A stretch of DNA of 64,000 nt from Boletus sp. NGJ (lineage: Eukaryota > Basidiomycota > Agaricomycetes > Boletales > Boletaceae). Positions 29,719-42,511 of the stretch are shown one piece after another (the stretch's first letter is position 1; the number at the start of each line of letters is the position of its first letter). Below the pieces are notes generated by a model. It did not search any database. It saw nothing but the letters and a program-made list of their open reading frames with translations, and was not told the DNA's origin. The stretch is taken from contig JAGTXK010000239.1 in NCBI GenBank assembly GCA_019096195.1, forward strand, positions 744,001 to 808,000, read 5' to 3'. Both the position numbers and the translations under genes were made by a program.

Positions 29719-31393
29719 ATGCTCGATATCTTGCTCCTCGGCGCGACGGGTAATCACAATTCCCTCGTTCTTCCTGTTCTCGCGCTCACAAGCATCAACG
29801 TAAAGGTTATACAGGGCGCCTGATCGCACGCTACCTCGCCACCCATCCGCAACAGACGGCATTCTCGTTCGGTTTAGCTGCGCGCTCAGATTCAAAGCTC
29901 AAGGCTCTCGTCCACGAGTACGAAGGCCTCGCGGACGTTCCGACATTCGTAGTGGATGTCACAAACGCCAGTGACGTCGACGGCGTCGTACAACGTGCGC
30001 GCGTCATCATCAACGCCGTCGGGACATATTGGCGTTGGGGAACACCTGTCGTAAGGGCGTGTGTGCGCCATGGCAGGCACTACGTCGATCTCACAGGCGA
30101 GGCGCCTTGGGTTAGGGATATCATTTTCGAGCAAGTTGCCATGCAGTCTCCGCCCGCCCACACTACCTGACACGAAAACCTGTGCAGACTCGATTATGCC
30201 GCTAGCCGTTGTGGTTCGGTGATTGTTCCCTGCGCTGGGCTCGACTCTATCCCTTCCGATATCCTCGCGTATTTGGGCAATAAAACACTCAAGGCGTTTG
30301 CGGGGCCTTCGACCACCGTGGATATGTCGACATCGGCATGGAAGCTACGCGGTGCGGGGATATCGGGCGGGACGTTTGCGTCTATCCTCGCCTACCTAGA
30401 GGAAGTTCCCCAGCGCAAGTTCGAAGCAGCAAGAAGAGACTTTGCGCTGAGCCCAGGTAGGTTACTTCGCTCCACGGGTAGGCACGTGATAATGACCCGT
30501 TGCAAGTCCAAGGCGTAAAGAGCCCACAAGCAAGGGCGTTCTACACACTTCCGGTTTCAAATCCACCGATCCAAGGAGCATTGTATCTGATGGCCATGGT
30601 GAATTTGCAAATTGTGCAGCGTTCCTGGGGCTTGTTCGAGCTTGCAACGCGGAACCCCGAACTTGTGCTGGGCACCTCCCCACAGTCTGGTGGTGAACAC
30701 GAGGATACGACGAAGTTATCCTATGGATCGCAGTTCAAGTATGAAGAATTCCTGGCGCTTCCAAGTCGACTTCATTCGCTTCTCGTTGTACTGTTCCTGG
30801 TAACTGTAGCAAGGGCTATGAAGTTATTTCCGTTTGTAGGTGCTGCCATTTTCGCTTTCTCGAACGATCCACTGATGTTGATATGCTTCAGGCTCGGTGG
30901 ATAGCCCGTAGGATCATGCCACAGTCAGGAGATGGTCCTACCGATCAGTATGCATCCTCATCGTTGGAAAGAATTATGTGATCGTAGCTGACCGTCAACC
31001 TACAGACAACTTGAAGCGGGTGCCATCAATATCACAAATATAACGACTTCATTGCCAGACGATCACGGACGGACGACCGCTGTGCGGACAATATTCCGGG
31101 GTAAAGGAGAGCCAGGCTACCTGCTATCATCGAGTAAGTATCCATTGCATCAACGTCCCCACCGTGCGGAACACATTAAGCTGACCGGTGATTTATTCAC
31201 AGTCATGATCACGGAATGTGCCTTGTCTCTCATATTAGACGCGGACCGTCTCCCAGCATTCGCCAGGCGTGGTGGAGTGCTCACACCCATGACTGCGTTT
31301 GGTGATGTATTGATTGAACGCCTAAAGGCTTCCGGACGCATCGCCATCGAGAGCGAAGTGATACTTGTGGACCCAAGTCGGAAACAAGTGTAG
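29719..31393 (+). CDS. Saccharopine dehydrogenase-like oxidoreductase (SCCPDH-like)
   Basis: Opens MLDILLLGATGYTGRLIARYL, a Rossmann dinucleotide-binding site split by an intron after GATG. It continues VDVTNASDVDGVVQRARVIINAVGTYWRWG, CVRHGRHYVDLTGEAPWVRD, then after another intron CGSVIVPCAGLDSIPSDI, all hallmarks of the saccharopine-dehydrogenase-like/trans-acting enoyl reductase family found on lipid droplets and mitochondria in eukaryotes. A hydrophobic stretch LLVVLFLVTVARAM near the middle fits the membrane-binding segment of this family. The C-terminal part (MTECALSLILDADRLPAFARRGGVLTPMTAFGDVLIERL) is complete, ending at 31393. Four or so introns. True lysine-pathway saccharopine dehydrogenase is unlikely; substrate unknown. 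Confidence 0.88.
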
Positions 31394-33528
31394 AGGCGAG
31401 GTAACTGAACTCCATGATACCCGAGCCCTGCATACCGTTCATTCAATTGCCTGCAATTTGCAGAATCGGAGCTCGTCTGTGGCACTCCTGTTTGCTATAT
31501 GTATATATCTATGTCTGTTTCTCGAGTCTTTACGTTTAGCTAGTGATTATGTATTTGTTCTGGCCGATAATACACCTTGTTGTCATGCAATGAGTTGTGG
31601 CCAAGATTAGGAGGGCGGAACTCGAGGTTCAGATGTGGCCCATGGCCGGTACTGCAACGTTGACATTGCGACCCTACCGTGGGATGACCGCTGATAGCGG
31701 TGGTGCATGACGGTATTTGGGCATGGCCCCACCAACAACTGGTCCATCGACCAAGTGTTCACGAGTCCAATCGTCTTTATTTCCACTGCGCTGCCCCCGA
31801 TGCGACTCCAGAATGCACGGGGAGGTGCAGACATGCTTGGCATTACACCGGGCCCGACTCATTTCCCGGTATGGCTGTAACGTCCCTGTAAACTCCTTTG
31901 ATGACGTTGATGAATGAAACTGCGGTTCCGATGCTAACACGTTGATGCCAGGCGCCACGTACGCACCGTGTGATGGGCGCGTGTTCACCACGAGGACCAA
32001 GGGAGAGCCGATGCTTTTATGATGCCCATATGTTCGTCCTTGCGCTCGGCAATTCGAGGAGACTTGACTGTCCATCAGACAACTAAAAAGAGTCAGTTGA
32101 TCGAATACTGGGTATACCCTCGACCTTGGAAAAACCTTGGATGGATGGAGGAGCATCAAGATTCAGCTGGGACGCCAATACGTGCCGTCCTAAGTTTCGT
32201 GTCGACCACAGGCTCGTTCGACACGTGTACAAGAGTGGTGAGCAAATAAATCAAGCTTGGGGGGGGGGTCCAAACTAAGCTCCTTAGTGCCAATGTAGGA
32301 TCGAATCGACAGGTTTCTTGCTGGAGGGTGTCTTGTGGGGATGAGGCGATCACAGTTACGGGTGTGATTTCATATCCCGGAAATGCTCCACATGCCCCAC
32401 TTCGAAAGGCCGACCCTCGCAGTTAGCTGTGGCGACTTGAACACGACGATGCGTGAAGGCAGATGCATATCAAACTGATACATACATCGGGCTTAGCGCG
32501 TTGTCCCTGCGTCTGAGACTTGCGCATCCAATCCTGCCAAGGATTGGAACCTGCCGAGTGTCAGCAAGGATGAGACATAACTGTACATCTGAGATCTATT
32601 GCCAAGATAGCTTCCGCGAGCATATCGGGAACCCAAATGTATACAGTCAGAACCCCAAGGAGTTATTAGCAAATGAAACATGCAACGCGAATCTTTGATC
32701 GACGGTTGATCGTCTCCAAGTACGTTGCAGAATCATGATGCAGATCCATCTTCAAGTTGCAACTTGCTCGGGATTTTGACCACATTGGCAGATCGGCGAA
32801 GCAGACCAACATTCGACTGTAAAGGTACGCGCTGTAGAATAAAATTCAGTTACTTACTACTGACAGACATCAACCTGAGAGGTGCCATCGGGGAAGGTCC
32901 AAGTTGCAGCCTGACGGGTCTTCAAGCTTTCGCAGGGTCAACGGAGCCGGTTTCCATCAAAACCTCGGGCCGGTGCCATTCACGGATATAACCAGAGATA
33001 GGTGCCAGCCAGATACCTTTGTTTATGCTGCTTTATTTTTTGCGGTGGCGCTGGAGGGTGGCTTCCTCCACCTGTGCTGTTCCATGATGGTGTGGCATTC
33101 GATGGGGGGGCTTTCGCATCCGAGTCGGCCGATAGAGTCACCTCTCAGGTTGCCATATTGTCTGCAACGGTTCAACCGGTCGGCTATGTCTGTCTGTCTT
33201 CACAGCCAAGTACTTTCCTCTCCGCGCATCCAAACTTTTGATGCGCCGCCATCCTATAGTAGCCACAGTTCACACTGGCAAGGGCCGCGCGGCCTCCCAT
33301 TTCAACAGCTCAGTCTGGTTCATTTATTGGCTGGTGGCGCAACGCTGTCACTGTAATATATAAACCGCACTATATTCCTGGTATACACTCACCCGCACCT
33401 GTTTGTTTCGCCCATTCTCCGACTTTTGAATGTCCATTATCATTCCACTCTACATCCATCTCTTCACCGAGAAAACCACAGTCCATCTGCCCCGTTCCTA
33501 GGCATACTATCTGCGCTGTTGGTTCGAC
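31394..33528. other. Gene-poor spacer
   Basis: About 2.1 kb without a recognisable gene. Minus-strand 31674-32159 stays open for 161 codons, but its composition and lack of motifs or matching splice sites give no support. A run of ten G lies at 32260-32269. The last 200 bp hold the promoter of the next gene. Confidence 0.4.
33355..33364 (+). promoter_or_regulatory. Probable TATA box of C2H2 gene 2
   Basis: AATATATAAA about 165 bp upstream of the ATG at 33529, followed by pyrimidine-rich DNA. Fits a TATA element with a 5' UTR of ordinary length. Confidence 0.35.
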
Positions 33529-34224
33529 ATGTACTATCCTGGCGACTCTCACAATGGCACACCCGCGCACGGCGTGAGTAAACACGTTCGCGTTTGCGTT
33601 AGCATTGTTACTGTAACCGCTATCATATATAGAACCCCTTGTGGCAGACGACTGTGAACCCTGCGAATCTTTCGTTGGCACAACCTTCGCACGGGCCGAT
33701 CCATCCTTATGCGATCCCTTACAATCTCGCACCCACTGACTGCAACTTCGTGGGATATCTGGCAGTTGCCAACACGCCTCAAGGGGCTACCCCATGCTAC
33801 CCTGCGTGGTCGTCGCAATCTATGAGTGATGTGAGCATCATTGTCGGCTTCGCATGCCTGCTTTTTATAACGATTGTGGCAGACTTCGGGTCAGTGCTCT
33901 GACATTAATGATGTTCCTGTGGAGCACTCTACATTGCCTGTCGGGAAAGTGTCTCGAGGACTCTCGGCCTGCCAGTGGGTATTGGAAGATGGGTCAATCT
34001 GCGCTCGAGCGATCACCGGAGAAACTGTCCCAAAACATCTCGCGGAACATGGGGTCCAGAGAATGCCTAGGAAACAGATCGTGCGATGTGGTTGGCACGG
34101 GTGTAAGAAGTATAGGAAGCGACACGGGGTCACACGCCACGTTCGTGAGGTGCACTTGGGCTTGAAGCGCAAGTGCCACAAAGCGCGTTTCGCTAAGATG
34201 ACCCTTGTCACTCATAAGCTTTGA
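33529..34224 (+). CDS. C2H2 zinc-finger protein, accessory family member 2
   Basis: Three exons by eye. MYYPGDSHNGTPAHG joins across a GTGAGT...TAG intron to NPLWQTTVNPANLSLAQP, and the exon ending SSQSMSD joins to TSGQCSDINDVP. The Cys/His region begins CQWVLEDGSICARAITGETVPKHLAEH, then CGWHGCKKYRKRHGVTRHVREVH, followed by a short basic tail. In the related genes a third classical finger follows; here only KCHKARFAKMTLVTHKL remains, so finger 3 is degenerate or truncated. The CQW...GxxVPKHL block is nearly shared with the gene at the right end of the window. Function unknown; probably a small nuclear protein. Confidence 0.7.
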
Positions 34225-36359
34225 GACGACTTTGGAACGAGATGGCATGTTCTTACGAACATTCTATCGTTTAGTGCGTCCATCCCCTCCCGCTACGCAT
34301 AATACACTGATACGCTCATCTCTTCTAGTTCACTATGGCTTGCATTATTAGTATCCTATTCCCGCATTCCTTACTATCCTTTTGTACGATACCTGTTGGA
34401 CTGGTGTGTTTGGCGGCGGATCCCACGTTCCATGTTCCTCCATCTATGTATCCGCCTTTGCCTAGTGCTTTATCATGTCCAACTTCTTGGTATTAGTGTT
34501 TGCGTCAGAGTTCCGTCATGCCGAGCATACATACTACGTGTCCTTCCTTTTGCTGTCGCAATCACAAGATTTTAACTCCCCAACTTACTCTAACTCAACA
34601 TTAATGTTCTGAGGTGGATAAACCTATAGGTGGGGAAGTTGATTTCAAAAGTTTTAGAGTGGCCTGGGCTCGCTTCGCATGGATCATGATTTACACATGG
34701 CATTTCATGATTTCCAGTACAATCAGAACTGTTCGAGGGCTCAAGTTGTCATTGTCGCCTGTCTGGAAAGACCTGGAAAAATATGTCTAACAGAGAGGGA
34801 GAGCGACCAACGGTTCAACGAACTCACGACAGACTCCGAGTCGCGGCGACTCTTCGTACTTTAAAGTACTAATTGCGCCACAATTCTGAGAACACTCTCA
34901 GGCTAGTCACAGTCGTTCATCATTGACATGTCCAGCACTCCAGGGATTCTCAACTCTCGTCAGAAACCCGCAGCGGTTGCATGCTCGAAGAGTCGGTTTC
35001 CAATGGTACCACCGGTGTTAGGCGACCTATCAACGTATTCGCAGCAACCTGGACGACTTTCGAATTCCGAATCCTGCGTTCTGCTGTTTCGAATCACGCA
35101 GATACACCCACTATGAGGATAGTACTCGCCTGTACAGCGATTCTCCGAGGGCCCTTTATTCGCGAACGCCACTCCTGCAAGTTCTCGATATTTGGTCCCT
35201 AGCCATACAGTCCTTCGACTATGTCCAACGTTCAGACGCTGTGGGAGTGGCTCAACCCGTCCGGATCACTGAACTAGAACTATCTTATGGACTGACTGCG
35301 GAACTGGTGATTGAGAGCGCATGGGCAGACGAGACCCGGGGTGGGTTGTATGTCTTTTCGAGGTGATTCGTCAGTTGGCATTAGGGGCTTCACAAATATT
35401 GAAATATGCATGGAAGGTACGTGCGCTTTGTTGCAGTGCAACACGTTGCGCTGCTTGGAAGTATCATGGCGTCAACATCATTTGGTACGTTGTGTTGCGG
35501 CTGAGATCAACTCCCAAGTTCGCTGGTGAGTTATGCCAAGTATGTGCTTTCTATAAAATGAGAGTAATGCGGTCAAGGGAGTGATACTTCTCGCACTGGT
35601 GATCCGCATGTCGTTACTTGAGATTAATGAAACGCTCGCGGGGAAGCAGCAATCGGTGTCTAGATATCTTCCATTCATTAGATCGGCGGGTACACGTTGC
35701 ACGTACCACTTCATTTTATCCCAGGTGAGTGGGATGCAGACAGGTTGACCTCCAAAGTTCTATCGCGGCGGGAAATGTTCACAGGCGTGGAATGCAGGTA
35801 AGGAAAAGAATCATGATCTCGGTTATCGATGGGGGCAGGAACGAGTAGCTGACCTATATCAGAAGCAAGAGCCGAACATGATAGACGCTCAGCTAACATA
35901 AAAATTGCCAAAGGGCTAGTGCGAGAATTTGATGTCTTTCCTCCCTCCCACTCTCTTTCTTCCCTGTGGATCGTTCTCCATGGGGGTATCTTACTTGGCC
36001 AAGGACTCCATTCCTATGTCTACCCGATGACCTACAGTATTTGCTCGGTTCCCACCGGTTTGCGCTGGCTCAACTCGCTCTTCATCCGATCTGTAGACGC
36101 GGATGGTCTACCCATCCGACTGACCTCTTCGAACTGACACTCACAACCGCGAGACACCCCCGTCTTAATTGACTCAAAACGAGGATGCGGAGATGCCCTC
36201 CATTTTCGGATATGCTGCCGAGTCTGGCTGCTCCTGACCCTATACACTAGCAAGCCATTCCATGATCGAATCTTCCCAATTACACGCTGCACGCCATTTG
36301 GCTGTTGGCAGGGTCATGTCGCATACAAAAACCAACGACCAGCCTACCATCCATGGGAA
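34225..36359. other. Spacer with weak coding signal, possible gene remnant
   Basis: About 2.1 kb. From ATG 34928 to about 35720 there are open stretches with protein-like composition on the plus strand: one reading PLLQVLDIWSLAIQSFDYVQ and on to TRGGLYVFSR (about 35110-35365), and one reading LLALVIRMSLLEINETLAG and ending at a consensus donor near 35724. I could not join them into one consistent gene model and recognise no family, so this is either an unusual intron-rich gene or a decayed one. The rest shows nothing. Confidence 0.3.
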
Positions 36360-37059
36360 ATGGATCCAAACTACATATATTATTCCCCTCCGTCTCCATA
36401 TCTCTCCCCACAAACCCCACCGCTCGCCCCTCAGTGAGAAAGACCTCTGCTGTCTACCTCCTGCTTCCAGAACCTAACTGCTCTCGTGTAGATCGGCGTA
36501 TCAACACCCAGCAGAATATCTTGGAACATATCCCTACGTGCCATACAACATCCACTGGGGGCTCGACGTAAGCTAGTGTTCGTTCCCCCCCCAGGGCGCG
36601 TGCTCATAAACTTGTAGCAGGTACACACGCTCTTACACTTTGCAAACCAAACAATGGAAGGAGAGCCTACCGCGTATGTGTGCGTTTCCGCATGGTCTTT
36701 GTTTTTTCGCCAGACTGCTGATAGCGCCGTGTAGACACCCTGCTGCGATAAGCAGCGCCGGTTTTCCATGTAGATGGTGTACGGGCGATATACCCTGCAC
36801 CCAAGCCTTCCTCGAATTCGACGACCTGATCGTCCACCTACGTCAGGCGCACGACGTGCAGGGAAAGGCTGACCGGAAACTGGACTGTCAGTGGCTGATG
36901 AATACAGGGTACTGCGGCAAAAAGCAGCTTCGCAGGGATGGTTTCAAGCGCCATATTGCCACGCATATCGGTCTTTCAGTTACCTGCACCGAGTGTAACA
37001 AGTCCTTTTCTCGCGAGGACACTCTCCGTGAGCACAAGAAGGATCACGCGAAAAAGTGA
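36360..37059 (+). CDS. C2H2 zinc-finger protein, accessory family member 3
   Basis: The last exon clearly encodes three Cys/His modules: CRWCTGDIPCTQAF...HLRQAH, CQWLMNTGYCGKKQLRRDGFKRHIATH, and the classical CTECNKSFSREDTLREHKKDH, ending AKK at 37059. The probable start at 36360 (MDPNYIYYSPPSPYLSP) resembles the N-terminus of member 1 (MNPYYLNFTPSS). The middle exons (about 36470-36760) are uncertain; one plausible exon reads NCSRVDRRINTQQNILEHIP and ends at a GTAAGC donor. Finger identity is firm, the N-terminal model is not. Confidence 0.65.
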
Positions 37060-38815
37060 CCATGCTGTTCTCTAATTCTTTCATTTTCTTGAAGGGGCTG
37101 CGCACCATGGCAGCCCTGCCTATGCCTTCTAGAAATTCCTTCGTTGTATGTGCGATACGATGATGGCTGTATTTATTGCTGTACGAAGTTTTTTGAATAG
37201 AATGTCATGTCCTTTCAGTGTGCAATACTCGGTGCTGACTCACGGTCCTACCACTGGACGTCCCTATCCTATTCAGCCTTGTTGCAATAATTACATATAC
37301 TGATACACTCAACACCCCAATTTCTAGGGTCGTTTGTAGGGTACATATCCGGCGGTCATCAAGGTCCGGTCGACCAACATCAAACGAGACGGCTGGCTGG
37401 TCGGGAACCCGCGTAGAAAACGTGCTCGGACTCTGTAGTCGCATCTGCGGCGTTGGCACTTGCCGACTCAATTCACCGTGATCCGTCCGCCGTGTACCTC
37501 GGAGAGCTGGCCGATGAAGGATGTCCGCGCGTCCGGATCGACTGCGTGACTTGCCAGTTTTGCGGCCGTCCACGAATCTCGTGGATGGCAGATGGCCATC
37601 GGATGAGCTAACAGACAAGCGGAGACGTCAGAGAATGAACGTCTATCCGCAAAAAAAAAAAAAAGTAGAAGACACGACGCGCGTCGACTAGAGAGGAGTA
37701 TTGGTCGCCACAATCAAACCATCAGAATTAAGCGGGAAAAGCCGGCTCGCACCGGGACGAATTCAGTTGGGAACAGAAACCGGGAAAGCGTTATACTTGG
37801 AGGTGGACAAGGTTCACTCATAGGTGGCATCGACCGTTCCCGGACGTGTGACTGTGGGTCACGATTGTCCGCCGTAGAGTGACGGTGGAGGCCTTCCAAA
37901 GGGCGGTATGAAATGATCCAACCAAGGCGATCGCCGCCTTTTGCCTCGTGTTTGATGGGCCATTGTGAGTCATTATGGCGGGTCCGAGGACGCCACTGGC
38001 CATCGCAGAACGGCGTATGGTCCGGCTCACCGCGGGCCACGTCGGGTCTGCGGTTATTACGGACGGCGCCCTCGTACGAACCGGCAGCGGATACCATTGT
38101 GGCTTTTGCCTGTTCACACCGAATTTAGCAACGACCGATCGACGGGGTTCCCTTACCCGGTTGAAGATGAGGAACACTCTCCTGGAAAGCAACTGTAATT
38201 AAGTCGTGTGGATGCGTCCTGTGCCATCGGAATCTCGTCTGCAAAGCGGCGCAGGTTGACATCAGTTCCAGGCACGTATCGGACGAAATGTGGCATATCT
38301 GCGTTCCACGTGCAACGAGTGAATCTTATCCCCCCCATGCTGTGGGCGAGTCAATGGACTTCCTTACACCCATAGCTGCCGGAGTCGTACGAAAAAAGAC
38401 ATGGGGCGATTGGTGGATTTCCACATCCTAAATTACATGGTTGGAAGGGCTCAAAACACCATCATAACGACGAGACTTGCCACCGAGAGTTGTGCAACAT
38501 AACATCTTCTGGTGTTGTAGTAACACGCTACCCCTCCCGCGCTGTTACCGAAGCTCCTATCCGCCAGTGGACCCCAAGTGCGGTTTTGATTCGAATCGCA
38601 ACATCAGCACTGGTGGGTATGAATGCGTGGCAAACTTCGATTCGGAATATACTGGATCATCGCCCCTTGGCCCCCTTCCACACAGAAAGGTGCCAAGATC
38701 TTGCCAAGATACGCGACTTGACAGCATGAGCATAGCAGAGATTTATATCTGGGGAGTAGCAGCAAAGAACCCGTTGTCAATCGAGTTGAATTGACATACT
38801 CTCGAGGCGACCAAC
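37060..38815. other. GC-rich spacer
   Basis: About 1.75 kb, with an A-run of 14 near 37651. Overlapping open frames run on both strands (for example plus 37975-38202 and minus 37818-38192), which is more consistent with GC-rich noncoding DNA than with a gene. No motif recognised. Confidence 0.4.
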
Positions 38816-39705
38816 ATGCAAAGGCAAGCTGTATTTTGGCCGGACACCGACCCTGGTATCTTCGGGGGTGCAAACCTACCACCCCTTCCAGATCTGACCG
38901 CCGAAGATGCGTCTACAGCAAACGACCAGAGCGACCAGCTTTCTTCAGGGTAAGGACGCTTCGCATCTTCAGCCGGATGGCTTCTTACGGGTTCGATGCA
39001 GCGAGCGGCTTGATTCTATCAGTATTGATATGAACTCGTCAGTTTTGCATGAAACGCCGGCGTACAAAACCTGACGTTGAGCTTATCTACAGGTGGCCAT
39101 CGATATTGGAGGAAGCGATTGCCAATGCGATACAGTCTGAGATTAATACAGTTAGTATTCCTACCCAGGAGATCGACTTGGCTTTTAACCTTCTCCCTAC
39201 GCAGGATGCGGGAATCCAGAATCTGGTAGAAGACACAGATCAGCTGGAACGTCGCACAAACAATAACCTGACGGACCCAACTCTACCTGGCGCTAGCACG
39301 ACTTCCCACTTCCCTCCTTCTGGAGCCCCACCTACACATTCTAACAATGTCCCGACCATACGTCCGGAACACCAGCCATATGTGTGCTCCTGGCATCATC
39401 CGGGTTCAGACACCCAGTGTAACCACGTTGCACCCAATAGGTCAACGTTACTTCGTCATCTTGGTGAAAAGCACCAAGTTTCCGGGGCTCCAGACGTATC
39501 GATCGTTTGCCAGCTGTTGGATTCCAAGACTCATTCGGCGTGCAACACGCCAATACAGCGAAGAAACTTTCCTCGCCACGCCGATATCCATTACTCCGTA
39601 CGCTACCTGTGCCAACACTGTCCCGCAAACAAGTCTTTCTCGCGCCAGGACAGCTGGTGGAAACACATCAGAACTATGCATGCACAAGCACCTCCGGCAT
39701 CATAA
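38816..39705 (+). CDS. C2H2 zinc-finger protein, accessory family member 4
   Basis: Starts MQRQAVFWPDTDPGIFGG, with an acidic segment DLTAEDASTANDQSDQLSS, then a splice near 38950. The main exons carry a Pro/Ser/Thr-rich linker (STTSHFPPSGAPP), then CSWHHPGSDTQCNHVAPNRSTLLRHLGEKH, CQLLDSKTHSACNTPIQRRNFPRHADIH and CQHCPANKSFSRQDSWWKHIRTMH, ending at 39705. The three modules align in order with those of the neighbouring family members. The N-terminal acidic segment could act as a transcriptional activation region, but that is only inference. The exact splice positions between 38945 and 39150 are uncertain. Confidence 0.7.
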
Positions 39706-40340
39706 TTCGTTGCAGACTTACCATATCAATATTCCCGCTACGGATAGTCTCGGTTGCTTCTCAGCCATGGTTATTATTTGTGCCTGGTCTCGGGAGGCCG
39801 TCAGCGGTGTTCTGAATCCGGGTTGTCAATTCGGCGATGCCAACGTTCCCGGTGACCTGCACGACGGAGTACGGCGGAGAATCGAGTTGAATGAAATAAA
39901 GCAATAAAACTAAGTGGTGAAAAGAAGCAGTGGTGGTCCTCGCACGGTAGAGATGTGAAAAGATGCTACAGGATTTTCGTGCAGCATTTTTTATTTATTT
40001 TTGAGTCAATTTATGTTCATAGTGCAGCATGTAACACCAGGTCATCTAGATGCACAAGTGAGGGGCACAATGAGCGTCAAGTTCTGTCACGAATGAGCGA
40101 CAATTCGCACCCGAATCTAGTTAGAGGGAACGCCTTCGCGGACATGGCGTGCGATGCTTCGCGGTTCAACATATCGATCTGCACGACACGCGATGGTTGT
40201 TTGCCATATCCTGGACGCCATGCGTAGCGAGAGGAACACCTACCCACGTGATCGGTGACCCACATAAATAAACAAACGTCAAAGCCGCCAACGAAAACTT
40301 AACTTAACTGATCTACTTCCTATAGCGTATTGGGAATATT

Positions 40341-40413
40341 GTGCCGTCGGCCTTCTCCCACTGGCAAGTGTGTGATGCCGCCTCTTCAGGTGAGCTCGCA
40401 CGTACTGAAAGGA
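40341..40413 (-). pseudogene. Relic of a C2H2 family gene (first finger fragment)
   Basis: On the minus strand this reads ASSPEEAASHTCQWEKADGTI, against ASSPEEAVSHTCQWMRADGTI in the gene at the right end of the window (around 63780-63850). About 70 bp align with roughly eight mismatches, then similarity stops abruptly and the frame ends soon after (FPIRYRK). No second or third finger follows. This is a truncated copy left by duplication of a C2H2 gene. Confidence 0.7.
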
Positions 40414-42435
40414 TGATTGTGATGGAGCCACCTGAAATTCTGCGTTCTACAGAAGGAGCAAAGCCAGGAAGATATGTATCGTCTCCGATGTTGGCAAAGC
40501 CGAGCTTTTTAAGTAAGAAATGCTTAGCGCCGACCTGTGTATACCGTGAGTCGCATCCAGCCACGGGCACAGCTCTACGAAAACCGAAGGATAATAATTT
40601 GACCATTTGTGTGTATTCATTCCCACAGCATTCTATGTGGCCGCTGGCCAGCCAGATTGTAGGGCTTTGCTGTGGGTACTGTCGTGATCTTCTGACCACG
40701 CAGACCAGCCACAACTCCAAGTCTCCTACATGTGGTCCAATCAGCACTCAGGCTACGATCAAACACGTAGCCATTCCTGAGAACTCGCTAGCGCTAGTTT
40801 ATATATGTCTGCTGCGGCGTGAATGCAGTATATTGCCACTGAAATGTACAACTAGCACAATGACGATGCCGGTGGTGTATCGACAAGTTATTCCATCAAG
40901 TGAGATGACATCCTTGTCTTTGGTGGAAGCTTTCCGCTTCAGCCATATGTACTCAAAAGCATACTGAGTGAAACCGATCAATGATTACTTGCTGTAGGGC
41001 GTGCCCATGGAGTACAGCTCGCCATAGCTCTATCATGCACAGGTGTGGGTGGGTTTGATGTCGGTTCGGTCGACTCAGAAAGGAAATCAAGAGGAAGCAT
41101 CTCATATTCATGATCAGGTGAGCTCGCAAGTGTAGGATGAGATAGTACGTACTAACCATCCTGCATATCGAAACGGGCTCTCCTACTGGAAGAAGTTCGA
41201 CATCCTTAAATTCGACGGCAAAATCATGGCATGATCATGGCATCCATACCATTTGTACGATAAAGTTGAGGATTTTTCTTGCTTGCCTCGGCATCGTAAG
41301 AGCTTGCGATAATTGGTTGTCGGAAAAAAAAAAACGGAGAAGCTATCTATAACTCAGTGGGATTGGGTGGGCTCTTGAAGTTAGGTTTGCCCACATAAAA
41401 TCCACCTTTGTACAGTCGGGCTGTGCAGAGAGGGGGGCCATGGAGAGAATTGCATAATCAGAGAGAGGGATTGAGCCACGACGTGTAGAGTAGAGTCTGT
41501 TGGCTTTGGACAACGCTAAAGTCGAGCGTGGATGAAGGAAAGGTGGATATGGATTGCAGGCAATGAATATACAACGACATGCTATGATACGAGGTAATCT
41601 GGTGACCAGACCTTAGTATGAGGCTATGAGCCACCGATATGAAGCTTTGAAGGGTAATGTGTGAGAGACGGAGGGAAGCGGAACCCTGCAGGGCAAGGTG
41701 TGCGAGGGCAGACTCACTTGCTACAGACAGGGTGCGCTATCGCGCTAGGGGCCTCGGGAGTGCGACGATGGGAAATGAAGGGAGTGCGAGGACGAGCGGG
41801 AGAGAAACTGAGGATGCGTGCCTGCTTACGTACGCTCGTCCGAAGAGTCAAGGGAAACTGGCGGCGATATTGGCCGTCGCTACCGCAAGTACTGCACATG
41901 AGGAGGCAGATGTGGCATCCCCATTAGGTTGTACCGAGTCAGAGTTGCCGTACCTCTGGCCCATTCATCGGCGTAACAGCCTGCCAGCGTTGGAATCGTG
42001 TTCACTTCCCTCTTTCCCATTCTAGATAGATGTTGGTAGGCGCCGCGAACAGCCTCACCGCGCACGCACGTTCCTGCTCGTTTAGGATGATATGACCCTG
42101 GGTAAGAGATTCTGGTCTAACAACTGAGGAGCATTGAAGCCCGTAGTGTGCGATTTCACTGCAGATCCGTCGCGATGTACATATAAATCCTCATTTTGCC
42201 CGTGACGCCTTTGAGTATAAATGAGATCCCGTGGAAACGGGTGACCGGATATACTTGCCGAAATGAATGTGGCTTAGCTAGGCACAATCAATTAATCTGA
42301 GATTGAACATGATGTTATGTATTCCCGGAACTTTCTGCCAACTTTAAAAGTCGTTGACCCGGATCGGGAATTGGCGATTCGGAACCACAATGGACCTCGA
42401 TCTTGGACGGAGTATGAAATCAGTGAAGTGGGTAG

Positions 42436-42442
42436 TATATAA
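42436..42442 (+). promoter_or_regulatory. Probable TATA box of C2H2 gene 5
   Basis: TATATAA, about 75 bp upstream of the ATG at 42512. Sequence and spacing are reasonable for a TATA element. Confidence 0.35.
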
Positions 42443-42511
42443 CGGGCCCCGAGGCCAGGTGAACCTCCGCCTTACTGACCCACGCGGACTGAGCAAGGTG
42501 TCGTCTCAGAT

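Larger units (their letters stand above)
39706..42511. other. Gene-poor spacer with C2H2 relic
   Basis: About 2.8 kb with no intact gene. It holds the short C2H2 relic described separately, an A-run near 41324, and a purine-rich stretch at about 41640-41830. Overlapping frames in 41657-42025 carry no motif. The promoter of the next C2H2 gene occupies the last 100 bp. Confidence 0.4.

Noticed and set aside
31674-32159. 161-codon minus-strand frame in a spacer
   Set aside because: No motif, no splice partners, and other open frames of similar quality overlap it.
37818-38202. Overlapping frames on both strands in a GC-rich spacer, including HCGFC on the plus strand
   Set aside because: Open on several frames at once, as expected from composition; a single Cys/His-like string does not make a finger.
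38153-38338. Minus-strand stretch with a YVPGTD-like motif, loosely resembling the RNase H end of retroelement polyproteins
   Set aside because: A single short motif with no neighbouring domains, repeats or termini. Not enough to name an element.
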